Source: an uncultured Erysipelotrichaceae bacterium (lineage in GTDB: Bacteria > Bacillota_I > Bacilli_A > RF39 > UBA660). Taken from it: 37,019 bases of DNA. Below, one piece after another: positions 33,056 through 37,019 of this stretch. Every line of letters begins with the position of its first letter. Within the stretch, counting starts at the first letter, position 1. Under the pieces are notes generated by a model, which was given only the letters and a program-made list of their open reading frames with translations, had not been told where the DNA came from and made no database searches. Location: the NCBI GenBank assembly GCA_902791625.1, contig CADAWN010000022.1:1-37019 (forward strand), read 5' to 3'. The translations under genes were made by a program, and so were the position numbers.

Positions 33056-33768
33056 TTATTTAATTAATTTTTCAAATGCATTTGCATTTAAAATTGTATT
33101 TGAAACAAATTTTCCTTTATAGAAATTAGCCCAATTATTAAACACACATGTTTTATAAAGTTTAACTTAATTCCTTTATCTTTTGCATAATCAGATAATT
33201 CTTTTACTTCATATTCAACATATGGGCATTCATTAGAATAGTAAATAGTGAAATCTTGACTATCTATTTCCATCTTTCTAGCACTATCACTAAATTTAGG
33301 TGTTTCTTTATCATCAAATTGTAATGCCATTAATTCATAATCATTAATTGTATCTACTACTTTAAATCCATAGTGTTCAAAGAATTTCTTATCTCCAATA
33401 AATGGTTTCTTCTTTTGTGATACTAATGTACATACACCACTCTTTTTTTTATTTTTTGCATCTTCAATAGCATATTCTAATAATTCTTTACCAATACCCT
33501 TTCCTTTAAAGCTACCTGCTACCCATAAACAGTAAATATGCATATAATTTTTACCGTTAATAGGAACCCAAGCCGTTTCTATTGGTTCATATTCAATAAA
33601 AATTTTACCTCTTGCATTTAGCTTTCTAAATACGTGTCCATCTTTTAATTTGCTTTTAATCCATTCTTTCTTTTTATCTACACCATCTTGATGTTTGGGA
33701 TCTCCTATAGCACAACAAATATGCTCTTCATCAATATTCTTTTCATCTAAATTAATGTACTCATTCAT
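33056..33768 (-). CDS. GNAT/YoaP-type acetyltransferase with damaged C-terminus
   Basis: The N-terminal part (ATG at 33768, AGAGGTG site) is a GNAT domain with the acetyl-CoA motif CLWVAGSFKGKGIGKELLEY (near 85-105) and FFEHYGFKVVD. A YoaP-like C-terminal part follows (YSNECPYVEYEVKELSDYAKDK), but the open frame changes after KLNFIK and ends at 33088 with an unrelated tail. In the next frame VFNNWANFYKGKFVSN and NANAFEKLIK (stop at 33056-33058) restore the expected YoaP end. A small out-of-frame deletion of the segment between explains this. The acetyltransferase core could still fold. Function is otherwise unknown. Confidence 0.75.
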
Positions 33769-33863
33769 ACTCACACCTCTATATTCATTATATCACAAAT
33801 TTTTACTATTTTTTCACTTACTTGTTTGTTCGGAATATTACTATTTTACGAATATAAAAAATA

Positions 33864-33920
33864 TTAGTTCTTCTTTGCTTTGATTGCAGCTTGTGCAGCA
33901 ATATTACTTGCAACACATGT
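33864..33920 (-). pseudogene. Decayed gene tail ending QAAIKAKKN
   Basis: The minus strand reads TCVASNIAAQAAIKAKKN and a stop, with a stop codon just before it and no gene body. It resembles the tail at 31252-31290. The surrounding 33775-33992 contains no intact gene; a copy of the 18-base motif lies at 33970-33987. Confidence 0.5.
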
Positions 33921-33969
33921 ACCCTATCAACTTTCTGTGATTAATTTATATAATGTTTTGAACATCGTG

Positions 33970-33987
33970 ATATCTTAATCTTACGAT
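33970..33987 (-). repeat. Recurring 3' motif, copy A
   Basis: ATCGTAAGATTAAGATAT on the minus strand, five bases after the YjbR-EVE gene stop. Copies follow four other units: B at 35068-35085, C at 35694-35711, D at 36803-36820 and a weaker E at 33034-33051. Confidence 0.6.
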
Positions 33988-33992
33988 CTATT

Positions 33993-35009
33993 TTATTTTA
34001 TTTTTTCACTTACTTCTTTTGCTATTTTTCTTGGACCTCTTATTGCTTTTATTCCCAATTTATTTAAATATTCAAAAGTATAATCCTTGTTTTCTAATTT
34101 CTTTAATAATTTTATTTTCATAACATGACTCATAGAAACATTTTTATCTTTATATTCATATGGTATATTTACTTCTATTGCCTTACATTTATACATTATT
34201 TTAGAATATGGATCTGCTACATATAAATAAACTATATCATTAACATGAATATCACTTGATTGTTTCCATATAATTTCATCACAACTATTAAAAGCATTTA
34301 CAACATCATAATATTTGGGATTAGCTGGAACTATCCATTCTTCTGGTTCACTAATTAAATTATATGATTCCTCTATTAATGAAATTATTTCTTCATCCAT
34401 TAAAGTATCATTTAATATTATTGATATCCAATCCGTTTTACTCATATGATATGCTTCATAAAATCCACTTTGTTTTAATAGTTTTTGAATTTTATTTTCA
34501 TCTAATTTAACATTAATAATTTCAACTTCACCAGTTTCATTATCTAATTTAGATAAATCTAAATTCATAATTATTGCATACCATTTATTATTATTTTCAT
34601 TTCTATAAACTCCATATCCAGGAAATTTATCCCATAAGAATTCAGGTTCATTGTTATACTTTTCCTTAATATATTTATTAATTCTATTTGATTGATTTGA
34701 AATGAAGTACTTTGTTTCACAACATTTTTTTCTTATATCTTCTAAAACAAATCTATAAGATTCTCTAACTTTATTTACAAATTCTCCAGTCATTTCAGTT
34801 CTAATGTTTGTATATTCTTCATCAACTTGTAGATCAATTACTTTACCACTAATAATACCTTTATTATCGATTGTAATAATTGCTTTAAAATCATTATTTA
34901 AAAATTGTTTTTCAAAAACATAGTTATCTTTATTCTTTTTAAATCCATATTTTTCTAATTCTTTAAAATTAACATTTGTTCTTTTAAAAACTTCATTCTC
35001 TATATTCAA
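33993..35009 (-). CDS. MmcQ/YjbR protein with C-terminal EVE-like domain
   Basis: A protein of about 338 residues. The first two thirds match the 221-residue paralogue at 4661-5326 along their length (same N-terminal domain, FLWDKFPGYGVYRNENNNKW, YYEAYHM-type GFYEAYHMSKTDWISIILND). A further 110-residue part (from EEWIVPANPKYYDVVNAF) resembles EVE/PUA-type modules that bind modified bases. Alignment to the paralogue places the start at TTG 35009 (equivalent to its ATG), with AGGTGATTAC before it; GTG at 35018 would add three residues. EVE domains often accompany DNA-modification sensing. The combined role is inference. Confidence 0.7.
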   Translation of the reverse strand: MNIENEVFKRTNVNFKELEKYGFKKNKDNYVFEKQFLNNDFKAIITIDNKGIISGKVIDLQVDEEYTNIRTEMTGEFVNKVRESYRFVLEDIRKKCCETKYFISNQSNRINKYIKEKYNNEPEFLWDKFPGYGVYRNENNNKWYAIIMNLDLSKLDNETGEVEIINVKLDENKIQKLLKQSGFYEAYHMSKTDWISIILNDTLMDEEIISLIEESYNLISEPEEWIVPANPKYYDVVNAFNSCDEIIWKQSSDIHVNDIVYLYVADPYSKIMYKCKAIEVNIPYEYKDKNVSMSHVMKIKLLKKLENKDYTFEYLNKLGIKAIRGPRKIAKEVSEKIK

Positions 35010-35038
35010 AGTAATCACCTATAAGTAATTATAACACG

Positions 35039-35065
35039 AAAAAAGAGAATTTTTTTACATTCTCC
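35039..35065 (-). terminator. Intrinsic terminator after the DUF1697 gene
   Basis: GGAGAATGTAAAAAAATTCTC on the minus strand followed by six T residues. Confidence 0.75.
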
Positions 35066-35067
35066 TA

Positions 35068-35085
35068 ATATCTTTATCTTCCGAT
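35068..35085 (-). repeat. Recurring 3' motif, copy B
   Basis: ATCGGAAGATAAAGATAT on the minus strand, four bases after the DUF1697 stop and just before its terminator; two differences from copy A. Confidence 0.55.
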
Positions 35086-35089
35086 TAGT

Positions 35090-35632
35090 TCATTTATTAC
35101 ATAGTTCTAATATTTTTTTCATTGTATTAGCTGTTCTAATCGTTATTTGATCTTTAACTGATTCTGTTGCAGTTCTTTTCCACCAATTAGATTTTTTATA
35201 ATTGTTTAAATCAAAAGACCAAAAAATAATGTTGTTATATTCTTGAACTTTATCAATATCCATTGATGGTTCTCCTATACTATCAAAAACATCTTTGCTA
35301 CTAATAGGTGGCATAACAAAGATAATATTATCATATATCTCTTTATTATTCGTTCCCCACCAATTTGGATTATGTTCTAATATATCTTTTAATTCTAAAT
35401 GCTCAATGACATATACAGGAATTTCTAAATTAAATTTCTTTTTAATTAAAGTTTTAATATCATTAACAATATATTCTTTACTATTATCAGAATTTAAAAT
35501 AACATTACCACTATTCAAATATGTTATAACATCTGAATAATTATTACTTTTTAATGAATTTTTTAATTCACTCATAGCAATCTTATTTTTGCCACTTATA
35601 TTTATTCCTCTTAACAAGACAATATATTTCAT
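35090..35632 (-). CDS. DUF1697 family protein
   Basis: The 180-residue protein starts MKYIVLLRGINISGKNKI, the signature beginning of DUF1697, and has TYLNSGNVIL (about 38-47), LEHNPNWWG (about 85) and NWWKRTATESVKDQITIRTA near the C-terminus, all typical. The family is widespread in bacteria and its function is unknown. ATG at 35632 is preferred to the start at 35644. It forms a one-gene unit with its own terminator and a copy of the recurring 3' motif. Confidence 0.85.
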   Translation of the reverse strand: MKYIVLLRGINISGKNKIAMSELKNSLKSNNYSDVITYLNSGNVILNSDNSKEYIVNDIKTLIKKKFNLEIPVYVIEHLELKDILEHNPNWWGTNNKEIYDNIIFVMPPISSKDVFDSIGEPSMDIDKVQEYNNIIFWSFDLNNYKKSNWWKRTATESVKDQITIRTANTMKKILELCNK

Positions 35633-35667
35633 ACAAATAACCAACTTTCAATAAACATTATACCATA

Positions 35668-35690
35668 CAAAAACGGATTTTCATCCGTTC
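35668..35690 (-). terminator. Intrinsic terminator after the membrane protein gene
   Basis: AACGGATGAAAATCCGTT on the minus strand, followed by TTTG. It directly follows motif copy C. Confidence 0.75.
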
Positions 35691-35693
35691 TAT

Positions 35694-35711
35694 ATATCTT
35701 AATCTTACGAT
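35694..35711 (-). repeat. Recurring 3' motif, copy C
   Basis: ATCGTAAGATTAAGATAT on the minus strand, identical to copy A, starting two bases after the membrane protein stop. Confidence 0.6.
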
Positions 35712-35713
35712 AA

Positions 35714-36706
35714 TTATTTATCTGGAAACAATAATAAATCATCAGGAACAAATATTAATGTTGCCTTTGTTTTATTAACATCTTTTGCTTTTATTCCAAC
35801 ACATGAACAGTAATCATACTTGTAATGAAAACCACTATTATGTATTCTTATTTTAAATGTATCAACTTTATCAACAATCGCATGATAAACTATATATTCA
35901 TGACATTTAACTACTCTTAATTTATATATTGCATTAGTTATATAGTACGCAAATATTGGTATCCAAAAAGCCGCTAAAAATACTGCCCCAAAAAACATAT
36001 ATCCTTCTGTTCTAATAGAATTTGTATGAAAATATGCATAAAATAAATCACCTTTAATTACTAGATTAGTTGAGTATTTAAATAAATAACCAATTAAAAC
36101 TAATAGTATAACTACTATTACAGTAAATATATTTAATAACTGATCTCTTAAAACTCTAAAAAATATCTTTCTTTCAAAAGAAACAGGAGCCTGCATTTTA
36201 TAAAATTGACTTGGTTTTTTAGAATCGCCTAAATTCCCATTTTTATAAAATATATCTTTCCAATTCTTCATATCATTTATGGCATATATTACTACATTTG
36301 GTGTAGTTAGAATTCCAATTATAAGAAATGATACAATTGAAAATATTAAATACGTTATTTCATTTTCATCCGTATAAAAAGAAAATAAAACTACTGAGAT
36401 AACAATCCATACTGCAATTAAAGAAAATATTACTTTATCTATATACCACTTTTTAGTTTTATCTTTCTTATTTCTATCATAAAATTTAAGCATACTAATA
36501 AGTGTTATAAAAAATACTAAACCAACAATAAAACTAACTACTAACGACATTAAAGACATATCAATTTTATCTATATCATTATTAATAATTCCTAAATATA
36601 AGAATTTAATGAAAAAACCTAAAAATATTCCAAAGAATACAAGTGAAATACTAAATAGTGTCATTATTAAAAGTTTTTTACCTGTGGAAAGATGTTTATT
36701 ATTCAT
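35714..36706 (-). CDS. Unknown membrane protein with cytosolic tail
   Basis: A protein of about 330 residues with about six hydrophobic segments in two groups (roughly 15-145 and 190-255) and a basic C-terminal domain. The tail includes a Cys-rich KYDYCSCVGIKAKDV segment and ends in LLFPDK. No family is recognisable. ATG at 36706 is preferred over GTG 36715, because GGGTGA lies just before it. It forms a single-gene unit with its own terminator. Confidence 0.65.
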   Translation of the reverse strand: MNNKHLSTGKKLLIMTLFSISLVFFGIFLGFFIKFLYLGIINNDIDKIDMSLMSLVVSFIVGLVFFITLISMLKFYDRNKKDKTKKWYIDKVIFSLIAVWIVISVVLFSFYTDENEITYLIFSIVSFLIIGILTTPNVVIYAINDMKNWKDIFYKNGNLGDSKKPSQFYKMQAPVSFERKIFFRVLRDQLLNIFTVIVVILLVLIGYLFKYSTNLVIKGDLFYAYFHTNSIRTEGYMFFGAVFLAAFWIPIFAYYITNAIYKLRVVKCHEYIVYHAIVDKVDTFKIRIHNSGFHYKYDYCSCVGIKAKDVNKTKATLIFVPDDLLLFPDK

Positions 36707-36764
36707 TTTATTCACCCATTTGATTATATCACAATTTAATTGTATTAATACATGGAATATTACT

Positions 36765-36790
36765 AAAAAAGATGAGATTATTTCTCACCT
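36765..36790 (-). terminator. Terminator of a lost gene next to motif copy D
   Basis: GGTGAGA-AATAA-TCTCATC on the minus strand, then six T residues. No gene ends here, which suggests a unit whose body was lost. Confidence 0.7.
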
Positions 36791-36802
36791 TAATGTACGG
36801 GA

Positions 36803-36820
36803 ATATCTTAATCTTTAGAT
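36803..36820 (-). repeat. Recurring 3' motif, copy D
   Basis: ATCTAAAGATTAAGATAT on the minus strand, upstream of the terminator at 36765, with no gene in front of it. Confidence 0.55.
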
Positions 36821-36859
36821 ATATTTCTTATTTTAGAGAATTTTACGTATCATAATTAT

Positions 36860-36891
36860 AAAAAGCAAAAGGATTAAACCAACCCTTTTGC
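36860..36891 (-). terminator. Intrinsic terminator after hsp20
   Basis: GCAAAAGG and CCTTTTGC pair across an 11-base loop on the minus strand, followed by five T residues. Confidence 0.85.
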
Positions 36892-36897
36892 AATTCA

Positions 36898-37019
36898 TTA
36901 TTTGATTTCGATATACTTTTTATTTTTGATTTGTTTGTTTTCTTTTTTAGGAACTTCAATCTTTAATGTTCCATCTTCAAATTTAGCTTTGATATCTTCT
37001 TCTGTAACTTCATCTCCAA
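36898..37019 (-). CDS. Hsp20/alpha-crystallin small heat-shock protein, C-terminal end
   Basis: About 39 residues up to the stop are inside the window. They read GDEVTEEDIKAKFEDGTLKI and then EVPKKE with an ending NKKYIEIK. The KAKFEDGTLKIEVPK strand pair is the conserved end of the alpha-crystallin domain, and IEIK is the I-x-I tail that docks on the neighbouring subunit. Such proteins hold unfolded proteins in a refoldable state. The N-terminus lies beyond the window. A strong terminator follows. Confidence 0.85.
   Translation of the reverse strand, partial: GDEVTEEDIKAKFEDGTLKIEVPKKENKQIKNKKYIEIK

Noticed and set aside
33034..36820. The recurring motif as a CRISPR array or integron attC sites
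   Set aside because: Copies are hundreds to thousands of bases apart with genes between, no spacers or cas genes are visible, and no attC-like inverted arms or integrase are seen.

Overview
This 37 kb window is AT-rich chromosomal DNA. Every convincing gene lies on the minus strand, so the window probably sits within one replichore on the leading strand. TAA and TGA act as stops and tryptophan is TGG, so the code is standard. An SpoIIIAH-like protein, a GerE-type regulator and a GerM-like protein point to an endospore-forming Bacillota, probably an uncultivated low-GC gut-type lineage. Sortase-type and camelysin/TasA-like surface proteins fit that. I cannot name a species. Coordinates ascend below, so transcription runs from high to low numbers.

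1-7.0 kb holds a truncated gene, a conserved hypothetical, the sporulation group (gerM-like, gerE, spoIIIAH), a YnbB-type PLP enzyme, an SDR reductase, a YjbR protein, a flavodoxin and a membrane metallophosphoesterase. gerE and spoIIIAH each have a long hairpin that covers the ribosome binding site.

7.0-10.8 kb is the centrepiece: a complete diversity-generating retroelement (DGR). In transcription order it has a secreted or membrane-anchored target gene ending in a variable repeat (VR, 9477-9575), a template repeat (TR, 9164-9262), a stand-alone MutS mismatch-recognition-like protein, an Avd-like four-helix protein, and the DGR reverse transcriptase. TR and VR differ at 18 of 99 positions, and all 18 are adenines in the TR coding-sense strand. 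The target promoter has a G10 homopolymer between its -35 and -10 boxes, the architecture of a slipped-strand phase-variable promoter. The target reading frame also carries a one-base frameshift. Three layers of variation (expression switching, reading frame, directed hypermutation) may therefore act on one surface protein.

10.9-18.5 kb holds a polytopic membrane protein, a DUF1846 protein, a sortase-anchored beta-helix surface protein, a possible Cys-His-Asp enzyme, a GNAT, an S51-like peptidase and a possible ADP-ribosyltransferase-like protein. 18.6-31.2 kb is bracketed by two large paralogous HNH proteins. Between them lie a guanine deaminase, an ABC exporter whose ATPase start is frameshifted, a TrhA/hemolysin III protein, a PHP phosphoesterase, an unknown zinc-knuckle protein, a NADAR protein and an HTH-WYL regulator.

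31.3-37.0 kb looks accessory. It has short single-gene units (cyclophilin-like lipoprotein with a hydrolase, a damaged YoaP-type GNAT, a YjbR-EVE fusion, DUF1697, a membrane protein), each followed by its own terminator. A shared motif of about 18 bp occurs just after the stop codons, and decayed gene tails lie between units. The window ends in the 3' end of an Hsp20 gene.
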